Assembly (NCBI GenBank): GCA_036852015.1
Contig: JAANDG010000027.1
Location: 62,001-126,000, forward strand
DNA from: Pelodera strongyloides
Taxonomy: Eukaryota > Nematoda > Chromadorea > Rhabditida > Rhabditidae
Direction of reading: 5' to 3'
DNA: 64,000 nucleotides
Positions 49,401 through 56,826 of the stretch are shown here, one piece after another. A program made the position numbers and the translations under genes. The first letter of the stretch is position 1; the number at the start of each line of letters is the position of its first letter. Under the pieces are notes generated by a model that was not told the DNA's origin, ran no database searches, and saw nothing but the letters and a program-made list of their open reading frames with translations.

Positions 49401-52181
49401 CTCACCACAACAACGACAACACTTACACAACTACTTCCACAGACAAAAATGGAAACGATACCGACCTGCGGAGATACTGACAGAATTCACTGGTTTACTC
49501 CATGCTCAGACTCAGGCATTGTCTTTGGAAGCAATCAAGAAAAATTAACCTGCAGGCTACACTTCCAATGCACATTCGGAGAAAAATCACCATCGATTTC
49601 AAAACCGACGATCAACAACCGCCACATATGCTCATCAAAATGGGACGACTGTTCCTGTCCCCCTTGGGCAAATGGATGTCTTCACTACAATGGAATACAC
49701 CGCTCGTCATCAAGCAACATCACCATCCACCGTCTACTTCAGACACTATTGCCCACACAAATCTGCTCGCTTCAAAATACGACGAAATGCCCTGCAGTAC
49801 GTACTGGAACATTCACAACAATCGAGCTCTTCGACAAGACACTTCATCCTGTTGAGTCTCTGAAAATGCGATTCGCCGAAGTTTCTGCAGTTGACGACGC
49901 ACTGTGCATTGACGAACTGACGACCAACATTATCCGCCTCCAGACCGTAACTTCAAACATTACCCGCGGGACCGAACAATTTTGCACGTACCATCCCTGC
50001 TCACCGAATGCAACCTACTTCTGCTTCTTCGAATCTACTCAAGCACTACTACAAACAGGCGACGATTCCCTTCCTGAGATCCCTATCTTTGCCTGGGGTC
50101 AATATCAATTCACCTACTTCACCAACCTTCCCGATGCCGACCAACATGACTGCAATATCATTTGTAATGAACACCTCCAAATCCACACAACTTGCTCTGA
50201 AGCAATTTCAACCATCCAAGTCTGCACTACCCACGATAACTGCGTGATGTCCTCTGTTGGATACGCTTCTTCGACCTTTCCGGTACCAACACATCTCTTC
50301 TCTCCCATGGATCAACACATCGTCACCGTCACCGTCTTCAAACTCGGAGCCCACTTTGATGAACACACAATACAATGTCAGCCTCCACGATGTTCCAATT
50401 GTCAATGGTGTTTCACCTACTTCGACTGCTGGACAAAACTGGATCTTCTACTCGCAACCATTATCATAACTATTGGCTGTTCAGTAACGGTACTCATCAC
50501 CTGCTGCACAAGAACACTACACTATTTACTCATCATCTCTCTCCTGCCGATCCGACTCTTCCTCAAGCTTCTCCACTACGCCAGCCAAACATGCCTCAAC
50601 CGATCACCCAGCCCACCTCGAACATGGAAACCACTAACAACAATTATACTCCTTCTCGTTACGACTCCACACTACACGCTCGGCGACTGTGCCATAAACT
50701 CCGTTATTACCGGATCCACAGTACAATGCCTCGCCTCGGACGACAACGCTCAACCTCAATGCACTGTTCGAGGCACCGCTTCCGTCTCCCTCCCGGCCAA
50801 GGATTCTTCGTGTCTACAACTAGGCGACCCCAACCAGAATCTCGGACAATTCGAATTCAACATCCAATCAATACAACAATCCTGCAGTAAAGAGATTATG
50901 TATTTCACTCGATCACACAGCTTCGAAGTCGACTCTTCTCACCGATGTGCACACGCTGGAAGCTGCAAGGATGACTTCTGTGAAACGATGAATACAAGCA
51001 CGACAGTGAAGGAATTCAGCTCCTCAGCGGTACGTAGCCCCGGTTACTCATTCTGCCATCCATCTTGCGTATGTTTAACTTGTGGTGGATGTATCCTATG
51101 TTCCTCCAGCTGCGTCTTCTACAGACACTACGCCGTACCCTTGGAGCCGACCGTCTACTCTGTCTTCCGATGTTCTACATGGAAAACTACCGTTACAGTT
51201 GCAATCAACTTCACCTCTTCCCATTCCGAGCAGTACTTCACCATCAAATTACCACCTGGTATAACTCATAACATCCCGGAACTCAATATCACACTCCAAC
51301 TTATCTCGTCATCCATCCCAAATATACCGGCTCTACAACAAACCTACGTGGAAGACGAACATGGTAAAACAACTCAGACTACCGCCTCCCCGACCAACCA
51401 ACCACTACCAGGATTCGTAGGACAACTACAATGCTCAAGCTTGGAAGAAGCCCACTCCATGAACTGTTCCTACTCTACCGATGTCTGCAAATGCCGCTTA
51501 GACGATTATTCAGCATCATGCGACTGCACCACGGGAGATATTAAAAATTTCTACGGAAAAGGAACCCTACCCATCAAACAGGACGCTTACATCATCAAAA
51601 ATTCCAATGGGACAATCACAGCGATCACCAATATCGACAGCTCTGCCGAATTACGTCTTTTCTTCAACTCAATGGTTATCAGCATCGCCCACCAAGTGAA
51701 CACAAACATTACCATCGGACCACTTATTGGATGCTACAGCTGCGCCGCCGGAGCCGACATCGCAATCACATGTGAATCAACAAGGAATGTGCGGATACAA
51801 TTGCGATGCACGAAGACAACAAGAATTGTGGAATGCGAAACGAACAGGACGACGACAACACACAAGTTCCACTTCGATGAGCCCTCCATTAACGAAAAAT
51901 GCACGTACAACCAGAACGGACAACGGAAAGAGGTTATGATTACTGGTACCCTCAAGGCTGGAGAAAACAACATCGACTTCAATTACAAAAGAGCAGGCGC
52001 ACATAGTTTCATTCCCGAGTTCTCCTCACCCAGTTTAGAAGCGATTGTCTCTAGAGCGACCGAAATATTTAATAGCATTGTTAATTACTATGTAATATTC
52101 ATTATATTTATTGTAATGTTATTTAGCTTACCACTTTATCATTCTCTCAAACAATTCACCCTAGTCAAGAAAATAAACTAG
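43407..52181 (+). CDS. BEL/Pao Gag-PR-RT-RNaseH-INT-Env polyprotein, 2,924 residues
   Basis: Approximate residues. Gag: an N-terminal coiled region, then a Pao-type capsid-like domain (150-330; SDIQPFQGDVAQYQNFKQIF) and zinc knuckles (394-455; CPFCHEGHTAFDC, CKNCLRSGHLTQQC). Protease: AFLDTGSTTSFI (about 638). Reverse transcriptase: SSDIAKAFLMVEL, KRMPFGPTASPSL and IYVDNIFLG, so the YxDD box reads YVDN. RNase H: HVFCDASQHAC, RLELNSLL, WSDAAIALFW. Integrase: an HHCC zinc module (HKKGFHCGVTH, GCHECKRI) and the catalytic triad in TGIDYAGP, IICDNQRSF and WKGGIYERL. The Env part starts near residue 1,958 with a hydrophobic segment, has inner transmembrane segments near 2,350-2,390, a cysteine-dense loop near 2,545-2,575 resembling a phlebovirus-type class II fusion glycoprotein, and a last membrane anchor near 2,890. 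Gag, Pol and Env are in one frame without stops, so proteolysis must separate them. The protein acts in replication and possibly in particle spread. Confidence 0.93.
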   Translation: MATAGSSPSQPNSAEIRRTIGRARSLLKDYLREYSDLPIIDPTLPTKNLLLLQEKSEQLISKIEQHSNTIEKKHEEWLSLCKNNSGEEEVRSNYIVKYGDYTADIFNTPNVLSSLRELNQICSKELDKRKKNDDSDDLFRPSSPFSPKAPIQIQNSSAPPPILVAHDLARSDIQPFQGDVAQYQNFKQIFRALYEIPQFHATQRMSALINLLRGTPHMMISSMPLNESSYNTAWSLLDKFYGHTASNFRLLFQQLHDIAPTDGRDQTSLQFTYASCYRIFQQLQQFHAHNDSTSISLTILKKFPRRITSKLRSAIDSDLLDPEQILTEIAHMIQQEMRIDTLYNKPSGHPIQTFHARGTLSSSRTPSQGTHGNSSHNQKQFNPANSKSHRHQQCPFCHEGHTAFDCTLNTGAKYSACFTHNLCKNCLRSGHLTQQCLSTKNCQHCNRRHHSALHDHEFRPRLFPKTPRITPNPHFEQSRFEQSRQSQYPRNHQQNSSSQFTPRPFNNGYHAARPFNNGTQRNTLPFNNTTRQFNNDQTNAAHRQPQQVQNRIQQAVQSVLHNVHHTTVNENINREPQQSPPETPSVHAVTLLPMSPPMPDSELKHEEKAKTAVPLLCLRLKVQNPTDPTKTATVHAFLDTGSTTSFISESLAKQLDLNCIRQTTLDIDTFGQQQASSRPSSVHHITLLPAREFTTDETNNTTISLDVFSLPHLTNEIDTVLVSEWPDTEELTTVQFENTNVQPELLLGTDILWNIINLGDPNFSCYNFNEYQVITTSLGPLVITRNTRINKRINNLLLNNNSSDGHNIATAGVHEKSISISEDSINPIPSSEDAPTTSVDISKMSKEDKEAYQFFLNTVQYDPQKKRYAIRWPLKTDKLLLPDSRAFALKKQCFVFRQLHEKELQEKYIEYFTEMLKLGVIEQVPPEELHNDRQNYLLHFAVLRDNSLNTKIRPVFNASAINGNTPSLNNQMHRGPILNASIWELLVNNRFPTILLSSDIAKAFLMVELQESDRDLCRFLLPATMDYPFSRFNCVDMRFKRMPFGPTASPSLLNCVIQLHLQKFFTDELHKNTAQEISRSIYVDNIFLGAETEEEAKAKFAKCNEIFTEAGMKVREWCSNNDNLNNYFIEKDEDNRTPQEGKLLGLKWNKQTDCYGITPTADPNHSTWTKRKVLQFTNSTFDPIGFLLPLITTCKIFLHMLSEKGYTFDTTLSSEDQDKWLLILQNWPTTTMWIPRRLSRGKLHLHVFCDASQHACSAVAYVTNSTDPPQLIAAISRVAPLSTKQTIPRLELNSLLMGTRLTDKLQTLIPNMIQSITVWSDAAIALFWLSSATATAKQPVYVRNRVEQIHKIVNKISIKFRHTPGSENPADIATRPIKGSDFLAQSTLDKWLHGPAFLRLPSNEWPSLPIDNTPSITTLAAIAKENETDYADPTPTIPISNYSTFSTLLNVVVYILLFIQHISKGRLPKTLFSIPTSTTIGFPAQIQEFAQLYICQIAQQEEPPTTQDIARYNLYRSTNQPINLWHCHVRTTVVTGDPIWLPPNHPSTRLRILHIHKKGFHCGVTHILAELRQKFFTPRARGIIKQTLNGCHECKRIRQHKFQLPEFAPLPSTRLSRPIYIFESTGIDYAGPIMTLVDGQVQKVWIALATCLASRYTFCDIVRSLDTDHFVLFLRRLSALHCYPRTIICDNQRSFVAAANLLSPDGQHALHQFSTQRTCSFRFTTPHAPWKGGIYERLIGILRTSLRNCIKNRTLDIESLRTVLLEATRILNERPLTYMSDREAEARPLRPIDLMFSTHTNIPSFPLSTMTTSPASTTAVQLRDSLNSAQLILDDFWMRFQQEYLPTLQNRWRMQHHHSPGDKHRSPHIGEIVIVRDSSNSNRYTWPLGRILELPSTGTALVSINNKQLLRPFNELIPLEIQSEIDSVPRTSTSTTANTPETHTGQTPQPAIGSTHPMKLRSHTRSLLTVVTLLLTLTTSTSCTILTHVPVTTPTTTYLTTTTTTLTQLLPQTKMETIPTCGDTDRIHWFTPCSDSGIVFGSNQEKLTCRLHFQCTFGEKSPSISKPTINNRHICSSKWDDCSCPPWANGCLHYNGIHRSSSSNITIHRLLQTLLPTQICSLQNTTKCPAVRTGTFTTIELFDKTLHPVESLKMRFAEVSAVDDALCIDELTTNIIRLQTVTSNITRGTEQFCTYHPCSPNATYFCFFESTQALLQTGDDSLPEIPIFAWGQYQFTYFTNLPDADQHDCNIICNEHLQIHTTCSEAISTIQVCTTHDNCVMSSVGYASSTFPVPTHLFSPMDQHIVTVTVFKLGAHFDEHTIQCQPPRCSNCQWCFTYFDCWTKLDLLLATIIITIGCSVTVLITCCTRTLHYLLIISLLPIRLFLKLLHYASQTCLNRSPSPPRTWKPLTTIILLLVTTPHYTLGDCAINSVITGSTVQCLASDDNAQPQCTVRGTASVSLPAKDSSCLQLGDPNQNLGQFEFNIQSIQQSCSKEIMYFTRSHSFEVDSSHRCAHAGSCKDDFCETMNTSTTVKEFSSSAVRSPGYSFCHPSCVCLTCGGCILCSSSCVFYRHYAVPLEPTVYSVFRCSTWKTTVTVAINFTSSHSEQYFTIKLPPGITHNIPELNITLQLISSSIPNIPALQQTYVEDEHGKTTQTTASPTNQPLPGFVGQLQCSSLEEAHSMNCSYSTDVCKCRLDDYSASCDCTTGDIKNFYGKGTLPIKQDAYIIKNSNGTITAITNIDSSAELRLFFNSMVISIAHQVNTNITIGPLIGCYSCAAGADIAITCESTRNVRIQLRCTKTTRIVECETNRTTTTHKFHFDEPSINEKCTYNQNGQRKEVMITGTLKAGENNIDFNYKRAGAHSFIPEFSSPSLEAIVSRATEIFNSIVNYYVIFIIFIVMLFSLPLYHSLKQFTLVKKIN
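43408..43418 (+). promoter_or_regulatory. tRNA primer-binding site
   Basis: TGGCGACCGCG directly abuts the 5' LTR. It begins with TGG, the complement of a tRNA 3' CCA, and fits the 3' end of an arginine tRNA ending CGCGGTCG-CCA as I recall it for nematodes. The ATG of the polyprotein overlaps the LTR/PBS boundary. Confidence 0.75.
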
Positions 52182-52245
52182 TGAATGAATTAATTAAAAC
52201 TCTTAAGTTGATGTATAACATATTTATATCTTGCCCGCCCCGGAG

Positions 52246-52524
52246 TGTAGTCCAACTGGACTTACTTTAATTTATTATTCTAATTTCTTTTCTTTGTCTT
52301 TGCATGATTTTTATGACATTAAGCGTGAGAAATTTAATATTGGATAGAAATGTAATATCAAATAATTACAACTTTTTCATGAGTTTCTAGCCTTCTTTAA
52401 TATATTTTTAATGTGAGAAAGATATTTAATTTGACATAGACAAACACATATAAACAAGAGGAAACGTTACATTCTCTGGGCTTTTATTATTGTTCTTTCT
52501 TAATAAATATATTTTTACTCAATA
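52246..52524 (+). repeat. 3' LTR of the BEL/Pao element
   Basis: 279 bp, apparently identical to the 5' LTR. It is preceded by TTGCCCGCCCCGGAG, which is not a classical purine tract, so the plus-strand primer is unclear. Confidence 0.92.
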
Positions 52525-52565
52525 ACACAAACAAAAAAGTAAACTCTTCTCCTTTATATTTACTA

Positions 52566-52960
52566 CCAGACGGCTGCGCCGCCTGAGGCGACCTTCTAGT
52601 ACATTTTTATTTCATACATACGTGAAACGTGGATTCAAAAGTGATTCAAAAAATTAGCATATGTTAAAATCCTCGCTTTATTGCTTCTTTTGTTGCTCTA
52701 GATTTGCATGTTCTTGGTATTTTAATCGAAGTACTTTGAGCGCCACGGACGCGCCCGAACGATATACCACACACATTCCGTATATGCAGCCTTTTTTGGG
52801 CTTTTGTGAGAGGGGCGCTCGGGATGTGAGATGGCTCAGTGCATGGGAACATGAACTACTGAACCAATCCTACTTCCTGAGCGTAACGCACGTCATCCAA
52901 ACACACAATCAATCAAACAAACAAACAAACAAACAAAGCTCCCAACTTTATATAATAAGA
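52566..52960 (-). mobile_element. Non-autonomous Helitron, minus orientation, 395 bp
   Basis: On the minus strand it begins TCTTATTATATAAAGTTGGG and ends with the GGTCGCCTCAGGCGGCGCAG hairpin followed by CCGTCTGG and T. It lies head-to-head with the Helitron at 52974-53216 and directly abuts the one carrying the LTR element. The plus-strand text contains a run of AAAC repeats near 52,918-52,935. Confidence 0.78.
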
Positions 52961-52973
52961 TAATATCTTATTA

Positions 52974-53216
52974 TCTTATTATATAAAAGAGTAACTGTAG
53001 CTTAATTTGCATACCGATGTGCGTTACGAAATGCAAATTTCGTGTTCGGGTATAAAAAGAGTTTCGCAGCTCAATATCGATGTATGCATATCATATGCAA
53101 TTGTTTCCTATTATGCGAATTTCTTATGATACATTTGAAACTTTCTATATAAGTATGCCCATGCTAAACCAATCATATTTCCATGTAAGTCGCCTCAGGC
53201 GGCGTGAGCCGACTGG
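52974..53216 (+). mobile_element. Non-autonomous Helitron, 243 bp, outer member of the nest
   Basis: It begins TCTTATTATATAAAAGAG and ends GTCGCCTCAGGCGGCGTGAG + CCGACTGG before T. The downstream TTTAATTTAATACATTTAG is the natural continuation of the duplicated segment seen empty at 41,942. A fragment TCTTATTA at 42931-42938 looks like this element's own 5' start, cut off by the later insertions. Confidence 0.78.
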
Positions 53217-53322
53217 TTTAATTTAATACATTTAGACACTGGTGGCCAGGAAACTAGGACCGCCCAGAGTCGGACTTCGCTTTAGCTGGGTCGGCACTTT
53301 GGGTCGGAGAGGAACATAGCAG
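53217..53322. repeat. Downstream half of the interrupted duplicated segment
   Basis: TTTAATTTAATACATTTAG and GACACTGGTGGCCAG match 41,943-41,975, and GAAACTAGGACCGCCCAGAG to GGAGAGGAACATAG matches 42,258-42,322. About 280 bp present in the upstream copy is deleted between them. Confidence 0.75.
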
Positions 53323-53470
53323 GTCGCCCCAAGGTAAGTCAAAACTCTCCTGTTCAAACTGGTCTCTGTACTTACCCTTACATGGTAAGGTTGGAAGTTG
53401 ATACAAAATGAGAATATGTAACCGAGCACTTGAGCTTGTGAACTGATATTTGGACCGACCATATTTGCCC

Positions 53471-53719
53471 TTAAAGGGATCAGCACACCTTAAATTGTGT
53501 CTGTTTTTTTTTTGTTCCTTTATTTTCTATAAGGGATAATAAAAATTTGGAATAGAAAAAGTAGTGTTCAATTTCAATACTCACGAAGATATTAGGTGAT
53601 AAAGTGGTGGATTGATCGGGCCGAAATGCAAAAAGGGCAATTATCGTATACAAACAAGGCAGGACAAGAAAAAGAAACCAAAAAAACAGACACAATTTAA
53701 GGTGAGTTGATCCCTTTAA
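53471..53719. mobile_element. Palindromic TTAA element 1 of the chain
   Basis: It opens TTAAAGGGATCAGCACACCT and closes with the inverse AGGTGAGTTGATCCCTTTAA. The arms include AAATTGTGTCTG and CAGACACAATTT. Its right TTAA is also the left TTAA of the next element. Confidence 0.8.
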
Positions 53720-54195
53720 AGGGATGGGTTCACTACAAAATCACCTTGTTTTTATGCTTTAGTTTGATTGCACAAAGGTAAAATTAAACAAAGAGCATAA
53801 AAAATGTTTCTTGAATTACTCCCTAGGGAAGATATTAGGTAAAGAGGGTGAGTATTGATCGATCTTCCGATAACATGAGTAAACAAGATAAACTAGGGAA
53901 GCTAAGAAATATGGCTGAAACACACTGTTTTTTCTGTGTTTTAAGTAAAATAAACGATGAAAACTACAGTTTATTTTGCTCAAAACAGTGTGTTTCAGCC
54001 ATATCTCTTAGCTTCCCTAGTTTATCTTGTTTACTCATGTTATCGGAAGCTCGATCAATACTCACCATTTTTACCTAATATCTTCCCTAGAGAGTAATTC
54101 AAGAATTTTTTTATAATCTTTGTTTAATTTTACCTTTGTAAAATCAAACTAAAGCATAAAAACAAGGCGATTTTGTAGTGAACCCATCCCTTTAA
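53716..54195. mobile_element. Palindromic TTAA element 2 of the chain, near-perfect 480-bp inverted repeat
   Basis: The arms are about 230 bp each. AAAGGGATGGGTTCACTAC at the left and its inverse at the right continue through AAACAAGATAAACTAGGGAAG to a small loop near 53,960. It is non-coding. The transcript would fold into a long double-stranded hairpin. Confidence 0.88.
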
Positions 54196-54252
54196 TTTTT
54201 TTTACACTCGATTAAATAAAAAAACTAAGGATCGTGAACCGACCTCGGCCCT

Positions 54253-54769
54253 TTAAAGGGTCAGGCCCACCGATATAAACCAATATTTATTATTTGTTCA
54301 TAATTCATGAAAAGAGTATTTATTATAATATATACAGACTAAATATTATTCAGTTTTACCACGGGGAAGTTTTTCCGGTGAGCTTTCCTTACGGAAGGTA
54401 TCGTAGTGTCGTTTTTGTTTAAAGGTGTATGCATCGGGAAATGCCTCGTTGTCTGCACTCTCATGTGCATATGTATCTTCTTACGCTGGTGCCTCTTTAT
54501 ACAGCATACTCTCTCGTGTTTCGTCGCAGGACTAATATGAGCAAGCTATTACGGTACTATGGAGATGTTTTAACTTCCTTAAAAATGTTTTAACTTTCTT
54601 TCACCCAAGGCTTGTCTACGGTACCTTCCGTAAGGAAACCTCACCGAAAAAACTTCCCCATGGTACAACTTAATACTATTTAGTTTGTATACATTATAAT
54701 AATTACCCTTTTTATGAATTATGAACAAATAATAAATATAGGTTTATATCGGTGGGCCTGTCCCTTTAA
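54253..54769. mobile_element. Palindromic TTAA element, GGGTCAGGCCCACCG type
   Basis: 517 bp with ends TTAAAGGGTCAGGCCCACCG and CGGTGGGCCTGTCCCTTTAA. The arms share TATTTATTATTTGTTCATAA and GGAAGTTTTTCCGGTGAG-like text. It belongs to the same family as the right part of the 37.5-40.7 kb insertion. Its right TTAA is shared with the next element. Confidence 0.85.
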
Positions 54770-55151
54770 AGCGAAGTATCACCCGGTTTGGGGTTTTTTC
54801 ACCTAAAATAGTTTAAAAACAGTTATCAACGAAAATGAATATAAAAACACAAACAAATAAGTGCGTATTACAAAAAAATGTGTTCAAACTAAGATTTTTG
54901 TTTGATTTTGTATGAAAAAAACCGCACATGGCGGTCGGCTTAGTAAAATAGCTGAAAAAACACCATCTGGGAATTTGAAATAATTAAACATTCCGCGGCA
55001 TCCAAATGACGAAATGTTGACAAAATATTTTGAATTTACTAGTAAAATAAGCAAAATTACGCACGGTTTAAATGCAATCAACGCACGGTTGTTTACCCCT
55101 CCTCTTTTTCTATTTTTTTTTTTATTGAGACCGACCGCTAATTCGCTTTAA
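54766..55151. mobile_element. TTAA element, AAAGCGAAGTATCACCCGG type
   Basis: 386 bp between shared TTAA sites. The left end AAAGCGAAGTATCACCCGG and the right end CGACCGCTAATTCGCTTT agree only in the terminal AAAGCGAA, so the TIR is short. No gene is seen. Confidence 0.65.
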
Positions 55152-55355
55152 AGCGAAATGACACCCAGTTTAGGGTTTTTTTCACCAAAAATAGTTTAAA
55201 TAATTTAATTAATGAAAATCACCATTAAAAATACCATAAATGGATAGGAACTGAAAAAATAGCAAAGCAAAAACATAACTGCTCGCGTTTTGTATGGAAA
55301 AATTGTCCATTGCGCTATCCTAATACATTTCACCCACGCACCCAAAAATTAATGT

Positions 55356-55608
55356 GGTTTGCAAGTATGCCCGATTTTCCTTGCAAGTATCGAAAAATTT
55401 ACCGTATCTTGGCACTACACGTGAATATCTACAGGCAGTTTTTACGACCGATCGCCACGGGACCAATTGTTCAACAAAAAATGTCTTTGATGGCGGATTT
55501 TCTATAGTGCGGATGTGTCAAAGTTACGGTAAAGTTGTGTAAAAAGCACACGATTTTGCGAATTGATACTTGCAAGGAAAACTCGCGGTTTTTGGCATAC
55601 TTGCAAAC
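55356..55608. mobile_element. TIR element GGTTTGCAAGTATGCC, copy 2
   Basis: It is nearly identical to 37818-38074, with differences such as ACGTGAATATC for ACGAGCATATC. It is nested inside the TTAA element at 55148-55868, so it transposed after that element arrived. Confidence 0.8.
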
Positions 55609-55737
55609 CCCATAAATCTCCCGCTTAATAACCATTCCGAGATTTGTATTTTGGATTTGCTCGTAGTGTTCATTTCAAATCTAGACACTAGTGCAAATCC
55701 ATACGTCAAATTTCTAATGCAACTACACCAGAAAGTG

Positions 55738-55806
55738 GAACCCGTAGCCGAGTGGTAGCGCTCTCTCTTTTTGTGCGAGAGGTCCCGGGTTCGACCCCAC
55801 AGGCGG
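55738..55806 (+). pseudogene. tRNA-like sequence, degenerate (possible SINE head)
   Basis: TAGCCGAGTGG fits the pol III box A and GGTTCGACCCC the box B, 43 bases apart. CTCTC...GAGAG could form an anticodon-like stem, but its loop is 11 bases, the T-arm stem does not pair fully, and the 5' and 3' ends do not form an acceptor stem. I therefore call it a tRNA relic or tRNA-derived SINE head, not a functional tRNA. Confidence 0.5.
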
Positions 55807-56178
55807 CAAACAATTTTGCGTGAAATATTCATTTCCGAGACGAGAAAGGAGCTGTCAGTTCGCTTTAAATAATCTATTGCTGGGGATTGTTAGATAGTTC
55901 TTTTATTGAGGTAACGTGGCTAAACTAAACTAAAATACAACGGGTTGGCTGTTTTGCGAAAATATCGTGACTGCGCTCCTTTAAAACTGAAAAATATTGC
56001 ATCCTACAATATATTGGCACGGCGAATCAGATAGAGGGAACAAAAAAAAACAGTTCTCTGGATTGAGTCCAACCCTTTATAATTATTTATAGACAAAGAA
56101 GTTAGATCATGTAGTTCACTCTACTAAGTAGAGGCAAGAAACAGAAAGGTAAACTAGAAATTTAAAAAAAACTCGTAC

Positions 56179-56232
56179 CTGACAAATTCCTGACCAATGT
56201 GTCCCAATGCAGAGGATGTAGATGGACCACTA
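56179..56232 (-). other. Second, diverged glycine-loop exon of the kinase type
   Basis: On the minus strand TTTTACAG precedes a 54-base open stretch and GTACGAG follows. It reads SGPSTSSALGHIGQEFV with the same entry and exit phases as the kinase exon at 41291-41347 (SVSASTNSILGSGGQGYV). About 32 of the last 44 bases agree. Two of the three loop glycines are replaced (GHIGQE for GSGGQG). It may be an additional or alternative exon of the same kinase gene, or a relic of a duplication. Confidence 0.6.
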
Positions 56233-56274
56233 CTGTAAAATGGATGTTTGTGTGATTTTTTCATACTCCGTGAA

Positions 56275-56826
56275 TTAAAGGGATAGGTTCACCTCGAATT
56301 GCACATTTTTTATAATTTCTATTGATAGCATGACCTATGAAGGTCAAAATGCGAAAATTGCAGTAAATTTCCTTTGCTCCTCGAGCCAGGATTAAGCTCA
56401 AAAGCTAAGCTACCTCGACTTTATAAAACAACTGGCATACCGCAGCCGTTAGTTAAACGGTATGCCATACCGCCATACGGTCAACAGAAATTACAAGTGC
56501 GGAATAGCGTGACAGGGCTAGAGGTGCAGAGAGTGTTGTGATAGACAGAGGGTGAATATAAAATATAAGGGCCCCTGCATCTTCTAGCGTCTTCAGAGCC
56601 CTATCACGCTATTTCCAGCCCTATCACTTGTAAGACAGTTTGGCGTACCGTTTAACTACGGCTGCGGTATTCCAGTTGTTTTATAAAGTCGAGGCAGCGC
56701 TTGATCCTGACTCGAGGAGCAAAGGAAATTTACTGCAATTTTCGCATTTTGACCCTCATCATTTTGGTCATACTAACAATAGAAATTATAAAAAAGGTGC
56801 AATTCGAGGTGAACCTATCCCTTTAA
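56275..56826. mobile_element. Palindromic TTAA element, AAAGGGATAGGTTCACCTCG type
   Basis: 552 bp. TTAAAGGGATAGGTTCACCT at the left and AGGTGAACCTATCCCTTTAA at the right, with long arms that include GGAAATTTACTGCAATTTTC and its inverse. The interior has no coding potential. Confidence 0.85.

Larger units (their letters stand above)
43124..52529 (+). mobile_element. Complete BEL/Pao retrovirus-like element with env
   Basis: The element comprises a 5' LTR at 43129-43407, a primer-binding site, one open frame and a 3' LTR at 52246-52524, flanked by the 5-bp target duplication ACACA (43124-43128 and 52525-52529). Both LTRs are 279 bp and I find no difference between them by eye. Together with the intact open frame, this indicates a very young and possibly active insertion. 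Nematode BEL/Pao elements with a phlebovirus-like envelope (Cer7 and Tas types) are the closest described group I know of. Confidence 0.93.
42939..52560 (-). mobile_element. Non-autonomous Helitron split by the BEL/Pao insertion
   Basis: On the minus strand it runs from TATAAAGGAGAAGAGTTTAC (near 52,558) to the 3' end CCGTCTGG at 42939, matching the 29.8-kb Helitron through AATATCTAAAGGCTATAAAA and GTCGCCTCAGGCGGCG. The LTR element lies inside it at 43129-52524. The 5' end is slightly changed (AGTAAATATAAAGG where TCTTATTATATAAAGG is expected). Confidence 0.72.
55148..55868. mobile_element. TTAA element carrying a nested TIR element and tRNA-like boxes
   Basis: It opens TTAAAGCGAAATGACACCC and closes GCTGTCAGTTCGCTTTAA; both TTAA ends are visible and the left one is shared. 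Inside lie a GGTTTGCAAGTATGCC element (55356-55608) and, at 55745-55798, a box A TAGCCGAGTGG and box B GGTTCGACCCC. Once these are removed little more than the terminal regions remain. Confidence 0.65.
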
